DNA of 64,000 nucleotides from Anabaena sp. UHCC 0187 (GTDB lineage: Bacteria; Cyanobacteriota; Cyanobacteriia; Cyanobacteriales; Nostocaceae). The DNA is taken from positions 110,906 through 174,905 of the forward strand of contig NZ_VILB01000004.1 of the NCBI RefSeq assembly GCF_009712035.1, in the 5' to 3' direction. The notes below the pieces were generated by a model. The model was not told the DNA's origin. It saw only the letters and a list, made by a program, of their open reading frames with translations, and did no database searches. A program made the translations under genes and the position numbers. Below are positions 10,064-19,484 of this stretch, in pieces (position 1 is the first letter of the stretch; every line of letters starts with the position of its first letter).

Positions 10064-11950
10064 ATGAAATTCTCTTGGAGAGTCGTAGCACTCTGGTCAG
10101 TGCTGGCTTTGGTAATCGGCTTTTTCTTTTGGCAAGGAGCTTTTGCAGGCGCTCCTGCGGATACAACTAAAAATGCAGCCAATACCCGCATGACCTATGG
10201 TCGCTTTCTAGAATACTTGGATGCAAATCGTGTTACCAATGTGGATCTTTACGATGGTGGTAGAACAGCAATTATTGAAGCTAATGACCAAGACATCGAA
10301 AACCGCGTTCAACACTGGCGGGTAGATTTACCTGTAAACGCTCCCGAATTAATCCAAAAGCTCAAAGAAAAGCAAGTTAGCTTTGATGCCCATCCCATGC
10401 GAAATGATGGCGCAATCTGGGGACTTTTGGGGAATTTGATTTTCCCAGTTTTATTGATTACCGGCTTATTCTTTTTGTTCCGTCGTTCTAATAATCTTCC
10501 CGGTGGTCCTGGACAAGCGATGAATTTCGGCAAATCCCGCGCTCGTTTCCAAATGGAAGCGAAAACTGGAGTCAAGTTTGACGACGTAGCCGGAATCGAA
10601 GAAGCAAAGGAAGAATTACAAGAAGTTGTCACTTTCCTCAAACAACCTGAAAAATTCACTGCTGTTGGCGCTCGCATTCCTAAGGGTGTACTGTTAGTGG
10701 GACCGCCGGGAACTGGTAAAACTTTACTCGCAAAAGCGATCGCTGGTGAAGCTGGTGTGCCTTTCTTCTCCATCTCTGGTTCGGAATTCGTGGAAATGTT
10801 CGTGGGTGTGGGAGCTTCCCGTGTCCGTGACTTGTTTAAGAAAGCTAAAGATAACGCTCCCTGTATCATCTTTATTGATGAAATTGATGCTGTGGGTCGT
10901 CAACGGGGTGCGGGTATTGGTGGTGGGAACGATGAACGGGAACAAACCCTCAACCAATTATTAACAGAAATGGATGGTTTTGAAGGCAATACTGGCATTA
11001 TTATTATTGCTGCCACCAACCGTCCTGATGTCCTCGATGCGGCTTTGTTACGTCCCGGTCGTTTTGATAGACAAGTCAATGTAGATGCACCAGACATTAA
11101 AGGACGTTTGGAAGTATTACAAGTTCATGCTAGAAATAAGAAATTAGATGCTAGTGTTTCTTTAGAAGCGATCGCTCGCCGAACTCCTGGATTTACTGGT
11201 GCAGATTTAGCTAACCTCCTCAATGAAGCTGCTATTCTCACAGCGAGAAGACGCAAAGAAGGCATTACTTTACTAGAAATTGATGATGCTGTAGACCGGG
11301 TAGTTGCCGGGATGGAAGGTACTCCCTTGGTAGACAGCAAGAGTAAGCGTTTAATTGCTTACCATGAAGTCGGACACGCTTTGGTAGGGACTTTACTTAA
11401 AGACCATGATCCCGTACAAAAAGTGACTTTGATTCCTAGAGGACAGGCACAGGGTTTAACTTGGTTTATGCCTAATGAAGAACAAGGTTTAATTAGCCGT
11501 TCTCAGTTAAAGGCTAGAATTACAGGTGCTTTGGGTGGTCGTGCGGCTGAAGAAGTAATTTTTGGTGCAGCAGAAGTGACAACTGGTGCGGGTGGAGACT
11601 TACAGCAATTGTCAGGAATGGCACGACAAATGGTAACTCGATTTGGAATGTCTGATTTAGGGCCTTTATCCCTGGAAAGCCAACAGGGTGAAGTGTTCCT
11701 GGGTCGGGACTGGACAACCCGTTCCGAGTATTCCGAAGCCATCGCCTGTCGCATTGATGCCCAAGTGAGAATGATTGTGGAAGAATGCTATACCAACGCG
11801 AAGAAGATCATGCGTGATCATCGTAGTCTCGCAGATCGTTTGGTTGACTTATTGATTGAAAAAGAAACCATTGATGGTGAAGAATTCCGTCAAATTGTGG
11901 CTGAGTATGCTGAAGTACCTGATAAGTCTCAGTTTGTACCCATTCTGTAA
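10064..11950 (+). CDS. ftsH: ATP-dependent zinc metalloprotease FtsH, FtsH2 type
   Basis: A 628-residue membrane-anchored AAA+ protease. Features in order: N-terminal membrane helix (about 7-28), a lumenal/periplasmic domain, a second helix ([19 protein letters not shown]), Walker A GPPGTGKT, Walker B IIFIDEID, the SRH segment ending RPGRFDRQ, and the zinc site HEVGH. The N-terminus MKFSWR and the C-terminal [20 protein letters not shown] match the Synechocystis FtsH2 (Slr0228) pattern, a thylakoid protease that removes damaged D1 during photosystem II repair. The ATG at 10064 is preferred over an in-frame TTG at 10040 because it gives the conserved N-terminus. Confidence 0.96.
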   Translation: MKFSWRVVALWSVLALVIGFFFWQGAFAGAPADTTKNAANTRMTYGRFLEYLDANRVTNVDLYDGGRTAIIEANDQDIENRVQHWRVDLPVNAPELIQKLKEKQVSFDAHPMRNDGAIWGLLGNLIFPVLLITGLFFLFRRSNNLPGGPGQAMNFGKSRARFQMEAKTGVKFDDVAGIEEAKEELQEVVTFLKQPEKFTAVGARIPKGVLLVGPPGTGKTLLAKAIAGEAGVPFFSISGSEFVEMFVGVGASRVRDLFKKAKDNAPCIIFIDEIDAVGRQRGAGIGGGNDEREQTLNQLLTEMDGFEGNTGIIIIAATNRPDVLDAALLRPGRFDRQVNVDAPDIKGRLEVLQVHARNKKLDASVSLEAIARRTPGFTGADLANLLNEAAILTARRRKEGITLLEIDDAVDRVVAGMEGTPLVDSKSKRLIAYHEVGHALVGTLLKDHDPVQKVTLIPRGQAQGLTWFMPNEEQGLISRSQLKARITGALGGRAAEEVIFGAAEVTTGAGGDLQQLSGMARQMVTRFGMSDLGPLSLESQQGEVFLGRDWTTRSEYSEAIACRIDAQVRMIVEECYTNAKKIMRDHRSLADRLVDLLIEKETIDGEEFRQIVAEYAEVPDKSQFVPIL

Positions 11951-11980
11951 GGTTTTGAATACATAGCAAAAGCCTCATAT

Positions 11981-12012
11981 CCCCGACTTCTTAAAGAAGT
12001 CGGGGATTTTGT
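11981..12012 (+). terminator. Strong Rho-independent terminator after ftsH
   Basis: The arms CCCCGACTTCTT and AAGAAGTCGGGG are perfectly complementary over 12 bp around one base (about 10 bp plus a 5-base loop in practice), followed by ATTTTGTTATTT. Confidence 0.85.
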
Positions 12013-12138
12013 TATTTACAAGCAACTGCACAGACGCTGCTGCCACCCGCTATGAATATAACAAACAATTTCTCCTTCCCTACACCCCCACACCCCTGTT
12101 TCTTGAAATTTGCTGAAAAAGTTTTTGGGTTACTCCTA

Positions 12139-13635
12139 CTACAAGAACGGTGTTAAATCTAAATGTTCTTCAATTTGAGTAGCTAAAGAATCTAAAAGCT
12201 GTTCTCGCTGTTCTCGGTAGTTAGATACACCTGTTGGTAAAGATTTCAAACCTCGTTGTTGACGAAGACGATTTACCCAAGCCCGTCGCCAAGGGCCATT
12301 ATCAAAAATTCCATGCAAATAAGTTCCCCAAACTGATTGGCAACTATCTACTAACCCTAAATTAGCATCATCAAATAGAGGTTGACAGGATTTTTGATCC
12401 GCTAAGTTTTCTATGCGTGATAGCGAAGGACTGCTGAAAGTAGTTTTCCCTTGGTGGATTTCAAACCCGGTGACAGGTAAACCCGCTTGGGGATAATTGG
12501 AGGTAACTTGACGCTGACGGGCAATTTTTTGACCTGTAATTATTGTTTTTACTGATAATAAATTCAACCCTGGATATTTACCAACTTGTCCTTCCATACC
12601 TTCGGGATCGGCTATAGTCTGCCCCAGCATTTGGAAACCACCACAAATGCCTAAAACTGTGCCACCAGAAGCCGCATAGTTTTGAATTGCTTCTGCCATG
12701 CCGCTTTTTTGTAAGACTGTTAAATCAGCAATGGTGGTTTTTGTTCCTGGGATAATTACTGCATCTGGATGTCCTAATTCTTGCTTAGGATGTAAATAAT
12801 TTACTGTCACCGATGGTTCTGATTCTAGAGGATCAAAATCGGTAAAATTGGCAATTCTTGGTAAACGAATCACCGCAATATTCAGTTCAGAGTTAGCTTT
12901 TGCTGGTTTCCGTTCTAGTAGATCTAGGGAATCTTCCGCTGGGAAGACTTGTTCTAAATAGGGAATCACACCCACAACAGGTATCCCTGTCCGTTCTTCT
13001 AACCATTTGATTCCTGGTTCGAGAATTGAGCGCTGTCCTCGGAATTTATTAATGACTACACCTTTAATTAAGGCGCGTTCGTCTGGGTCTAATAGTTCTA
13101 ATGTTCCTACTACATGAGCAAAAGCCCCGCCTCTATCAATGTCAACAACTAATAATGTAGGTGCATTCAAGTGTTTCGCCACCCGCATATTAGTTAAATC
13201 CCGGTGTTTGAGATTAATTTCTGCGGGACTACCAGCACCTTCACAAACTAGGGCATCAAACTCTGTAGATAGGTATTCTAGACATTCTTTAATAGTCTGC
13301 CAACCAAGTTCAAAATATTGTTCATAATAGTCTGTGGCACTAACTTTACCTATGGCTTTACCTTTGAGGATGATTTGGGATGTCATATCCCCTTGGGGCT
13401 TAAGTAAAATTGGATTCATTTCTACCAGCGGTGCTACTCCTGCTGCCCAAGCTTGCACTGCTTGAGCATAGCCAATTTCTCCCCCACTGGCAGTAACATA
13501 GGCATTTAAAGCCATATTTTGACCTTTGAAGGGGGCTACTCGCCAGCCGCGCCGCGCTAGAATTCGACAAATAGCTGTGGTGATCAGTGATTTACCTGCG
13601 TGGGATGTTGTTCCCACCACCATGATTGATTTCAT
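12139..13635 (-). CDS. cobQ: Cobyric acid synthase CobQ/CbiP
   Basis: A 498-residue amidotransferase that amidates four side chains of adenosyl-cobyrinic acid a,c-diamide using glutamine and ATP in cobalamin synthesis. The N-terminal ATP-binding half starts MKSIMVVGTTSHAGKS. The C-terminal class I glutaminase-like half carries the nucleophile in GICGGFQMLG and the His in YLHGIFDN. Length fits the family. ATG at 13635 is the natural start. No other cobalamin gene or recognisable cobalamin riboswitch is adjacent, so it is a stand-alone gene here. Confidence 0.95.
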   Translation of the reverse strand: MKSIMVVGTTSHAGKSLITTAICRILARRGWRVAPFKGQNMALNAYVTASGGEIGYAQAVQAWAAGVAPLVEMNPILLKPQGDMTSQIILKGKAIGKVSATDYYEQYFELGWQTIKECLEYLSTEFDALVCEGAGSPAEINLKHRDLTNMRVAKHLNAPTLLVVDIDRGGAFAHVVGTLELLDPDERALIKGVVINKFRGQRSILEPGIKWLEERTGIPVVGVIPYLEQVFPAEDSLDLLERKPAKANSELNIAVIRLPRIANFTDFDPLESEPSVTVNYLHPKQELGHPDAVIIPGTKTTIADLTVLQKSGMAEAIQNYAASGGTVLGICGGFQMLGQTIADPEGMEGQVGKYPGLNLLSVKTIITGQKIARQRQVTSNYPQAGLPVTGFEIHQGKTTFSSPSLSRIENLADQKSCQPLFDDANLGLVDSCQSVWGTYLHGIFDNGPWRRAWVNRLRQQRGLKSLPTGVSNYREQREQLLDSLATQIEEHLDLTPFL

Positions 13636-13714
13636 GTTTAATTATAATTTAGTGTATTGAGATTTAGTAGTGCATCGGTGAATAAGCTGTTATTTTTTTA
13701 ACTTGCATAAGTAT

Positions 13715-13739
13715 GGCGGGCAAGATGCCCACCCCACAA
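13715..13739. repeat. Interspersed palindromic repeat, GGCGGGCAAGATGCCC type
   Basis: The unit forms a GGGCA/TGCCC hairpin followed by ACCCCACAA. A near-identical copy lies at 45912-45937. It sits in the gap upstream of cobQ. Confidence 0.7.
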
Positions 13740-13786
13740 GAGTTTTAACGGCAATTAATTGGTTAGTTACTAATCAATAACATCTA

Positions 13787-14191
13787 TCAAAAGGGTAAAC
13801 GTAACCAACGAGTCATAAAATCATTGTAGCGATCGCTCAGTGAAGGACTACGCCAATGGTGATCTTGTAATTTTCCGATCAATTGATGACCCAGGGGTGT
13901 GAGCCGAAAACTATCTGTAATCCCCTGTCCATCAACTTCTCGCCGCAATACTCCTACATCAATTAACCAGGCTAAAGCATTTTCACAGGTTAATTCTGAT
14001 AATGGGCGGTTGGTGTAATTTTGCCTAATGCCTTTATCCATTGCTATAGCACCTAATTGGATACTTTGGCTAGTCATGGCTACAAACAAATTCAGGTTAA
14101 AGGGCGAACAAATTAGCGATCGCTCGGCTCTTTCTAAGGCTTTATCAGTATAAACTAAGGGTTTCAGGTTTGGGGAATCAATGACAGACAT
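13787..14191 (-). CDS. Conserved cyanobacterial protein of unknown function
   Basis: A 134-residue soluble protein with no signal peptide or membrane helix. The C-terminal half (about residues 60-130) looks like a small winged-helix fold: ENALAWLIDVGVLRREVD then FRLTPLGHQLIGKL. It ends with an aromatic/basic tail, DFMTRWLRLPF. I recall a Nostoc family of this general form (Npun_F0494-like), but this is from memory only. Divergently oriented to the peroxiredoxin gene, 147 bases away. Confidence 0.55.
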   Translation of the reverse strand: MSVIDSPNLKPLVYTDKALERAERSLICSPFNLNLFVAMTSQSIQLGAIAMDKGIRQNYTNRPLSELTCENALAWLIDVGVLRREVDGQGITDSFRLTPLGHQLIGKLQDHHWRSPSLSDRYNDFMTRWLRLPF

Positions 14192-14338
14192 TTTTTGTTA
14201 CTCTAATTTGTACTTTTTGTCAAGGCTTTGGCAATAGATACTTCTTTGGGAGAATATTCATAAGCAAGTTATTTAAATATTGTAAATTATTGTAAAATCT
14301 TGATTGCATAAAGATTTTTAAACAGGACAAGGTGAATC

Positions 14339-14776
14339 ATGGCTCTAGCAGTTGGTACAGTTGCACCTGCATTTACCACTAAAGACACTAACGGTAATAC
14401 AGTTTCATTATCTGATTTTGCTGGTAAAACAGTAGTTCTCTACTTTTACCCCAAGGATGACACACCAGGTTGCACCAAACAAGCTTGTAGCTTCCGGGAT
14501 GCCCAGACAGAATATACAAGCAAAGGGATTGTGGTGCTAGGTGTGAGCGCTGATGATGAAACAGCCCACCAAGCATTTACCTCTAAATATAGTCTCAATT
14601 TCCCTTTATTAGCTGATACCAATAAAAGCATCATCAGTTCCTATGACGTTGATGGTGGTGGTTATGCCAAGCGTGTTACCTACATCATTGATGGTGATGG
14701 CAAAATCATTCATGTGGATACAGCAGTGAATACACCTACCCATGCCAGTGATGTTTTAGCAAAACTTGGGTTGTAA
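14339..14776 (+). CDS. prxQ: Peroxiredoxin of the BCP/PrxQ type
   Basis: A 145-residue thioredoxin-fold peroxidase that reduces hydrogen peroxide and organic hydroperoxides with electrons from thioredoxin. The signature YPKDDTPGCTKQACSFRD (about residues 38-55) holds the peroxidatic cysteine and, five residues later, the resolving cysteine, as in PrxQ. No signal peptide is present, so it is cytoplasmic. ATG 14339 is preceded by GGACAAGG. A hairpin terminator follows. Confidence 0.93.
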   Translation: MALAVGTVAPAFTTKDTNGNTVSLSDFAGKTVVLYFYPKDDTPGCTKQACSFRDAQTEYTSKGIVVLGVSADDETAHQAFTSKYSLNFPLLADTNKSIISSYDVDGGGYAKRVTYIIDGDGKIIHVDTAVNTPTHASDVLAKLGL

Positions 14777-14785
14777 GAGTTAAGG

Positions 14786-14805
14786 AGTATGGCCTTAGCC
14801 ATACT
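14786..14805. terminator. Hairpin between convergent genes
   Basis: AGTATGGC, loop CTTA, GCCATACT: a perfect 8-bp stem ten bases after the peroxiredoxin stop and just before the end of the converging 14828 gene. The flanking T-run is weak, so it may serve either strand. Confidence 0.55.
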
Positions 14806-14827
14806 TCTGCAAGTCCTTCTTCAGGTT

Positions 14828-15211
14828 TTATTTACCTGATGAGGGTAGGATTTGTAAAGGCAATGTATTTTGACCAGATGTAATTCCCGACATACCTGGG
14901 TTTTGTTGTTGCTGACTCTGAAGACGTTGATTTTGTGCAGCTTTAAATGCGGCTGTGGCTTGATCTAACTGTTGATTTTTTTCTTCAGGATTCCATTGGA
15001 TAGTTCCCATTTGTGCTTGATGAATCAGGTTAAACATATTGAAATCTGAAGCATTATTGGACAAAGGATTACTATTCCTATCACTTTCCAAACTATTAAA
15101 GGGTTGATTAGGATCAGCTAAGGTAGGTTCTGCCACTAGCATAGAAGCAAAACCAAAACCGGCAATAGTGGCAACAATAATTTTCTGCACTGGTAAAAAT
15201 GATCTTTTCAT
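14828..15211 (-). CDS. Small exported Gln/Asn-rich protein, unknown function
   Basis: A 127-residue protein with an N-terminal signal peptide (basic MKRSF, then a hydrophobic run to about residue 32, ending VAEPTLA). The mature part is rich in Asn and Gln, with a probable helix IHQAQMGTIQWNPEEKNQQ and a disordered tail. I do not recognise the family. It is 29 bases downstream of the ABC-2 permease on the same strand, so the two may be co-transcribed. Confidence 0.6.
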   Translation of the reverse strand: MKRSFLPVQKIIVATIAGFGFASMLVAEPTLADPNQPFNSLESDRNSNPLSNNASDFNMFNLIHQAQMGTIQWNPEEKNQQLDQATAAFKAAQNQRLQSQQQQNPGMSGITSGQNTLPLQILPSSGK

Positions 15212-15240
15212 GAATTTCCCCTTATATTCTTCTTTGTATC

Positions 15241-16125
15241 TTAAGCAAGAGTCCGACGGAGTTGGGGTTGAATACTAAGTAAAGCGACTACTGCAAAACC
15301 CAGCAACACTAACAACGCTCCCCCAAAGGTAACATCACCCCAGAAGGCGTGCATGACGATATCATTTAATCCCCAACTGCTGTGTAAATATAAATAGCGA
15401 ATTGGTTCAATCGCATAGCTGAGAGGATTAAGGGTAGCGATAACCTGTAACCAACCTGGCATAAAGGATAAAGGTGCTAAGGCTGTACTGGCAAATAATA
15501 GCGGTAGATTAGTTACAAAAATTACAGCGATAAGTTCAATGTGTCCTGGTAAGGCAAAAGCTAAACCCAGGGAAATGGCAGTAACACCCAAAGCCAGCAT
15601 CAAGACAATCAGAGCGATCGCACATAATCCTGTAAAATCAGGTAAGCCAGCCCCTAAAAATGCTGCTGCTGCCACAATTACCGCTGCTTGCAGTAAACTT
15701 TGGCTAATAATAAAAATAGCAGACGCAAAAACAATTGAAAACCGGGAAGCTAAAGGTGCAACCAGCAACCGATTTAAAAAGCCAAATTCCCGATCAAACA
15801 TGACAGGTAAACCGGCATTTAACGCTCCAGCAAAAGCTGTAAATACTATGACACCCGCTGCTAGAAATTGTCCGTAATTTGTCGGACTTCCAAACAAGCC
15901 TTTGGGCGCATTTTGGAATAAAGCCCCAAATAAAACTAACCACATGACCGGCTGAATAATCCCGGCTACAAAGCTAGAAGGACGGCGTTGCAGTTGAATA
16001 AACAGACGACGAGTTAAAGCAAAAGTTTCTTGGACAATTTCTCCGAAGAAATTGGAACTTGTATCGGCAACTACAGGAGATGAGGTTAATTGTTGCCAAT
16101 TCATCACTACTTTATCATTATTCAT
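15241..16125 (-). CDS. ABC-2 type transporter permease
   Basis: A 294-residue integral membrane protein with about six helices, e.g. PVMWLVLFGALF, FLAAGVIVFTAFAGAL, ALIVLMLALGVTAISLGLAFALPGHIELIAVIF (split here by the loop) and VLLGFAVVALLSI. It has the ABC-2 family LNPLSYAIEPIRYLYL motif near the C-terminus. It would pair with a separate ATPase to export a lipid, polysaccharide or drug-like substrate; no ATPase gene is adjacent, so the partner must be elsewhere. A small exported protein gene follows. Confidence 0.85.
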   Translation of the reverse strand: MNNDKVVMNWQQLTSSPVVADTSSNFFGEIVQETFALTRRLFIQLQRRPSSFVAGIIQPVMWLVLFGALFQNAPKGLFGSPTNYGQFLAAGVIVFTAFAGALNAGLPVMFDREFGFLNRLLVAPLASRFSIVFASAIFIISQSLLQAAVIVAAAAFLGAGLPDFTGLCAIALIVLMLALGVTAISLGLAFALPGHIELIAVIFVTNLPLLFASTALAPLSFMPGWLQVIATLNPLSYAIEPIRYLYLHSSWGLNDIVMHAFWGDVTFGGALLVLLGFAVVALLSIQPQLRRTLA

Positions 16126-16257
16126 ACAAGATGCTAAGATTAAACGGTATCAGTTATAAACATCTCTGCAATTTTTAATTTGCAAAGAATATTTATAATT
16201 CTTAATACTATATTATAACGAAAATTATTACAGTATATTGCAGGTATATAGAAGAAT

Positions 16258-16287
16258 TCAGGAGTCAGGAGTCAGGAGTCAAGAGTC
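16258..16287. repeat. STRR tandem repeat, GGAGTCA units
   Basis: Four consecutive 7-bp units of the GGAGTCA type, the last two slightly changed. Similar units occur at about 18076-18093 and 37771-37785. Such short tandem repeats are common between genes in Nostocales. Confidence 0.8.
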
Positions 16288-16315
16288 AGTTGGAAATTGA
16301 TAATTTTATAAAATC

Positions 16316-16406
16316 AGGACTTACGCAATAACTCTCTAAAACCCTCTTTCCTTCGTGTTCTTCGTTCCTTCGTGGTTCGTTTTTCCCTTACTTATGGGTA
16401 AGTCCT
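16316..16406. mobile_element. Small MITE-like element with 9-bp inverted ends
   Basis: The segment begins AGGACTTAC and ends GTAAGTCCT, a perfect 9-bp inverted repeat 91 bases apart. The interior contains a CTTCGTG-rich stretch and no reading frame. It ends 14 bases before the downstream ABC ATPase start. No transposase is present, so any movement would need one in trans. Confidence 0.5.
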
Positions 16407-16420
16407 AAAAATAATTAATT

Positions 16421-18070
16421 ATGAGTGAAGCTTTATTTAGTGTGGAAAATCTCCGTGTGGCTTATCCTCGACGGAGTGGGGAGGTGGAAAGTTGGGCGGT
16501 TGATGATGTATCTTTTGTTCTCCAGCCTGGGGAAAGAATGGGGTTGGTGGGTGAGTCTGGTTGTGGTAAATCTACGATTGGACGGGCAATTATGCGGTTG
16601 TTGCCTAGCTCTAGTTGTGTTGAGGGATTAGTAAGTTTTCAGGGGCAATCTGTATTGGATTTGACACCCATGCAAATGCGGAAGTTTCGGGGGGAAGCGG
16701 TAGCTTTGATTTTTCAAGACCCGATGACGCGCCTTAATCCGTTGATGACTATTGGCAACCATTGTATTGAAACTCTCCAAGCCCATTTACCGGACTTATC
16801 CAAACAGCAAGCGAAGGAAAAGGCTTTAGCGACTTTGGCAAAGGTGAAAATTCCCGCTAGTCGTTGGAGTCAATATCCCCATGAGTTTAGCGGGGGAATG
16901 CGTCAACGGGTAGCTATTGCTTTGGCTTTACTTTTGAGTCCTAAGTTAATTGTTGCTGATGAACCAACAACGAGTTTAGATGTAACTGTTTCGGCTCAAA
17001 TTCTCCAAGAGTTAACGCGCTTGTGTGGGGAAGAAAATATGGGATTATTATTAATTTCCCATGATTTGGCAATGGTGGGAGAATATTGCGATCGCATTGG
17101 GGTCATGTATCAGGGTAAAATGGTGGAAATGGGGAAAACGGAAACTGTATTTGCTCATCCTCAGCATGAATATACTCAATCTTTATTAAAAGCAGCTTTA
17201 CATATTCAAGCAGTTGATGAAGATGGGAATAATAACCAATCACCAATCACCAATCACCAATCACCAATTCTCAAAATTACAGAACTTAAACAGCATTATA
17301 CTATAGAACCGAATTTTCTTGAACGGATATTTAAAGGAGAAGGTCAAACAGTTAAAGCTGTAGATGGAATTAATTTAGAATTGTATTCTGGGGAAATTTT
17401 AGGATTAGTGGGAGAGTCTGGTTGTGGGAAAAGTACACTTTCGAGAACTATCTTACAATTGATTAGTCCGACATCGGGAAAAGTCGAATTTTTAGGACAG
17501 GAATTAACCAGTTTATCCCGTCAAGACATTCGTTCTTCCCGGAGACAAATCCAAATGATATTTCAAGATCCTCATGCTTGTTTAAATCCAGCCATGACGG
17601 TAGGACAAAGTATAGCAGATCCTTTATTAATTCATAATTTGGCTAATACCCAAAAAGCTAAAGAACAGGTTTTATGGATGTTGGAAAAAGTTGGTTTAAC
17701 ACCCGCAGAACTTTATTATCATCGTTATCCCTCCGATTTATCTGGGGGACAACAACAACGGGTAGCTATCGCACGGGCTTTAATTACTCGTCCAAAACTG
17801 ATAATATGTGATGAACCTGTGAGTATGTTAGATGCCAGTGTGCAAACGCAAGTTCTCGATTTGATGTTGCAATTAAAGGACGAATTTGATTTAACCTATT
17901 TGTTCATTACCCATGATTTATGGTTAGCAAGATTCTTGTGCGATCGCATTGCTGTGATGAATGGTGGTAAAATAGTTGAATTAGGACAGACTAAACAAAT
18001 TTTTGCTCACCCCCAACATCCCTACACCCAAACTCTCTTAGCTGCTGCACCTTTACTCGCAAAAGCTTGA
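16421..18070 (+). CDS. Fused double ATP-binding subunit of an oligopeptide/dipeptide-type ABC transporter
   Basis: A 549-residue protein with two full ABC ATPase halves, resembling DppD-DppF (YejF-like). Half 1: Walker A GESGCGKST near 47, signature FSGGMRQRVAIA, Walker B LIVADEPTTSLD. Half 2: GESGCGKST near 331, LSGGQQQRVAIA, LIICDEPVSMLD. It would power uptake of peptides or nickel-like solutes. No permease or binding-protein gene is adjacent. The linker (about residues 269-286, NNNQSPITNHQSPILKI) is encoded by an STRR array, an odd intrusion of an intergenic-type repeat into a reading frame. Confidence 0.92.
   Translation: MSEALFSVENLRVAYPRRSGEVESWAVDDVSFVLQPGERMGLVGESGCGKSTIGRAIMRLLPSSSCVEGLVSFQGQSVLDLTPMQMRKFRGEAVALIFQDPMTRLNPLMTIGNHCIETLQAHLPDLSKQQAKEKALATLAKVKIPASRWSQYPHEFSGGMRQRVAIALALLLSPKLIVADEPTTSLDVTVSAQILQELTRLCGEENMGLLLISHDLAMVGEYCDRIGVMYQGKMVEMGKTETVFAHPQHEYTQSLLKAALHIQAVDEDGNNNQSPITNHQSPILKITELKQHYTIEPNFLERIFKGEGQTVKAVDGINLELYSGEILGLVGESGCGKSTLSRTILQLISPTSGKVEFLGQELTSLSRQDIRSSRRQIQMIFQDPHACLNPAMTVGQSIADPLLIHNLANTQKAKEQVLWMLEKVGLTPAELYYHRYPSDLSGGQQQRVAIARALITRPKLIICDEPVSMLDASVQTQVLDLMLQLKDEFDLTYLFITHDLWLARFLCDRIAVMNGGKIVELGQTKQIFAHPQHPYTQTLLAAAPLLAKA
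17235..17269. repeat. STRR array (CACCAAT units) inside the ABC ATPase linker
   Basis: Four exact CACCAAT units (17241-17268) plus a partial one in front. Since the unit is 7 bp, reading frames rotate through it, giving the peptide QSPITNHQSPI. The same unit type is found between genes at about 18142-18183. Confidence 0.85.
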
Positions 18071-18073
18071 TGT

Positions 18074-18184
18074 CAAGGAGTCAGGAGTCAGGAGAAAGAA
18101 TAAAGAATAAAGAATAAAGAAGAAGAAGAATAAGAAGAAAATTACCAATTACCAATTACCAATTACCAATCACCAATCACCAAA
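18074..18184. repeat. Composite STRR cluster between ABC ATPase and methyltransferase
   Basis: Three types of short tandem repeat follow one another: GGAGTCA (about 18076-18093), AGAATAA (about 18098-18133) and ACCAATT/ACCAATC (about 18143-18183). The methyltransferase start follows eight bases later. Confidence 0.8.
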
Positions 18185-18191
18185 CTAATTA

Positions 18192-18911
18192 ATGTCTAAA
18201 AATCCACCTTCTAACCCTTATCAAAATAAGATTTATGCCGCAGACAAATGGCAAGAGAGAATAGCACAAATAGCATATCGCTTTAATCGTCAATATCAAA
18301 ATCAGAAATTTGAAGTACCCGACGAAGTTCAACAAATGCCAATATTTCAGGAATGGAAAAATGGCAGATTAAGTGAGAGAATAGTTTCACCATTTTGGGA
18401 TATTGCTCAACCTCAAAAAAATCAACATTGCTTAGATATAGGTTGCGGTGTCAGTTTTTTAATCTATCCTTGGAGAGATTGGCAAGCATTCTTTTATGGG
18501 CAAGAAATTAGTAATATCGCCAGAGATACTCTCAACTCCCGTGGTTCACAGTTGAACTCAAAATTATTCAAAGGTGTGGAGTTAGGACCATCTCACCATT
18601 TAAACTATGATAAAGATCAGTTTGATTTAGTCATTGCGACGGGATTTAGTTGCTATTTCCCCCTAGAATATTGGAATGCTGTCTTGGTCGAAGTCAAACG
18701 GGTATTAAAACCAGGAGGACATTTTGTTTTTGATATTCTTAATTCAGAACAACCTTTAGCTGAAGATTGGGCTGTACTGGAAACTTATTTGGGTGCAGAG
18801 GTTTTTCTCGAACCCGTCGCTGAGTGGGAAAAAACCATTAAAGCTGGGGGTGCTAAGATAGTTAAACGGCAATTAGGAGAATTATTCGAGTTGTACAAAG
18901 TTCGGTTTTAA
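18192..18911 (+). CDS. Class I SAM-dependent methyltransferase
   Basis: A 239-residue protein with the Rossmann SAM-binding motif I LDIGCGVSF near residue 80 and later FDLVIATGFSCYFP and VLKPGGHFVFDIL, typical motifs IV and VI. It is probably cytosolic. The substrate is not evident. The N-terminal 60 residues (FNRQYQNQKFEVPDEVQQMP) are not part of the core and may be family-specific. The GNAT gene follows after 81 bases on the same strand. Confidence 0.85.
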   Translation: MSKNPPSNPYQNKIYAADKWQERIAQIAYRFNRQYQNQKFEVPDEVQQMPIFQEWKNGRLSERIVSPFWDIAQPQKNQHCLDIGCGVSFLIYPWRDWQAFFYGQEISNIARDTLNSRGSQLNSKLFKGVELGPSHHLNYDKDQFDLVIATGFSCYFPLEYWNAVLVEVKRVLKPGGHFVFDILNSEQPLAEDWAVLETYLGAEVFLEPVAEWEKTIKAGGAKIVKRQLGELFELYKVRF

Positions 18912-18992
18912 GAGAAAATTATCGAATAAATGGCCTCTTAACGCTGTATTATTTGGAAATATTTTATCAATAATTTTGCCCAAATAGCAGCA

Positions 18993-19484
18993 ATGATTAT
19001 CCGCCATGCCACAGAATCTGATTTACCTGCCATTGTCGCCATTTACAACGCTGCTGTTCCTGGACGCATGGCTACCGCTGATTTAGAACCTGTGTCTGTG
19101 GAAAGTCGTATGGCTTGGTTTCAAGGACGAGTTCCCTCAAAGTTTCCCTTATGGGTAATGGAAACGGATGGTGTAATTGCTGGATGGTTGAGCTTCCAAT
19201 CATTCTATGGTAGACCAGCTTACTATGCTACAGCAGAAATTAGTATTTATATTTCTCCAAATTTTCAAGGACGTGGTTTGGGAAAACAACTTTTAGAAAA
19301 AGCAATTCAGGAAAGTCCAAATTTAGGGTTAAAGACCTTAGTTAGTTTTATTTTCGCGCACAATCAACCCAGTTTAAAGTTATTTGCCTGGTTTGGGTTT
19401 CAAGCTTGGGGAAATTTACCGAAAATTGCTGATTTGGACGGAGTGGAACGAGATTTAATGATTTTGGGTTTGCGGGTGATGTAA
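18993..19484 (+). CDS. GNAT-family N-acetyltransferase (phosphinothricin acetyltransferase-like)
   Basis: A 163-residue single-domain GNAT protein. It has the N-terminal IIRHATESDLPAIVAIYNAAV, the AEISIYISPNFQGRGLGKQLL acetyl-CoA loop (split at QGRGLG) and the LVSFIFAHNQPSLKLFAWFGF segment typical of PAT/YncA-type enzymes. These acetylate free amines such as methionine sulfoximine or phosphinothricin-like compounds; the natural substrate here is not known. Confidence 0.85.
   Translation: MIIRHATESDLPAIVAIYNAAVPGRMATADLEPVSVESRMAWFQGRVPSKFPLWVMETDGVIAGWLSFQSFYGRPAYYATAEISIYISPNFQGRGLGKQLLEKAIQESPNLGLKTLVSFIFAHNQPSLKLFAWFGFQAWGNLPKIADLDGVERDLMILGLRVM

Noticed and set aside
10309..10869. A 186-codon open frame on the minus strand inside ftsH
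   Set aside because: It lies wholly opposite conserved ftsH coding sequence, and its product has a shadow-like composition rich in Ser, Pro and Thr.
12000..13660. A cobalamin riboswitch near cobQ
   Set aside because: The gap upstream of the cobQ start is short and mostly an interspersed repeat; no B12-box-like sequence was found.
18074..18184. Possible CRISPR array
   Set aside because: The repeats are 7 bp and contiguous without unique spacers: STRR-type tandem repeats, not CRISPR.
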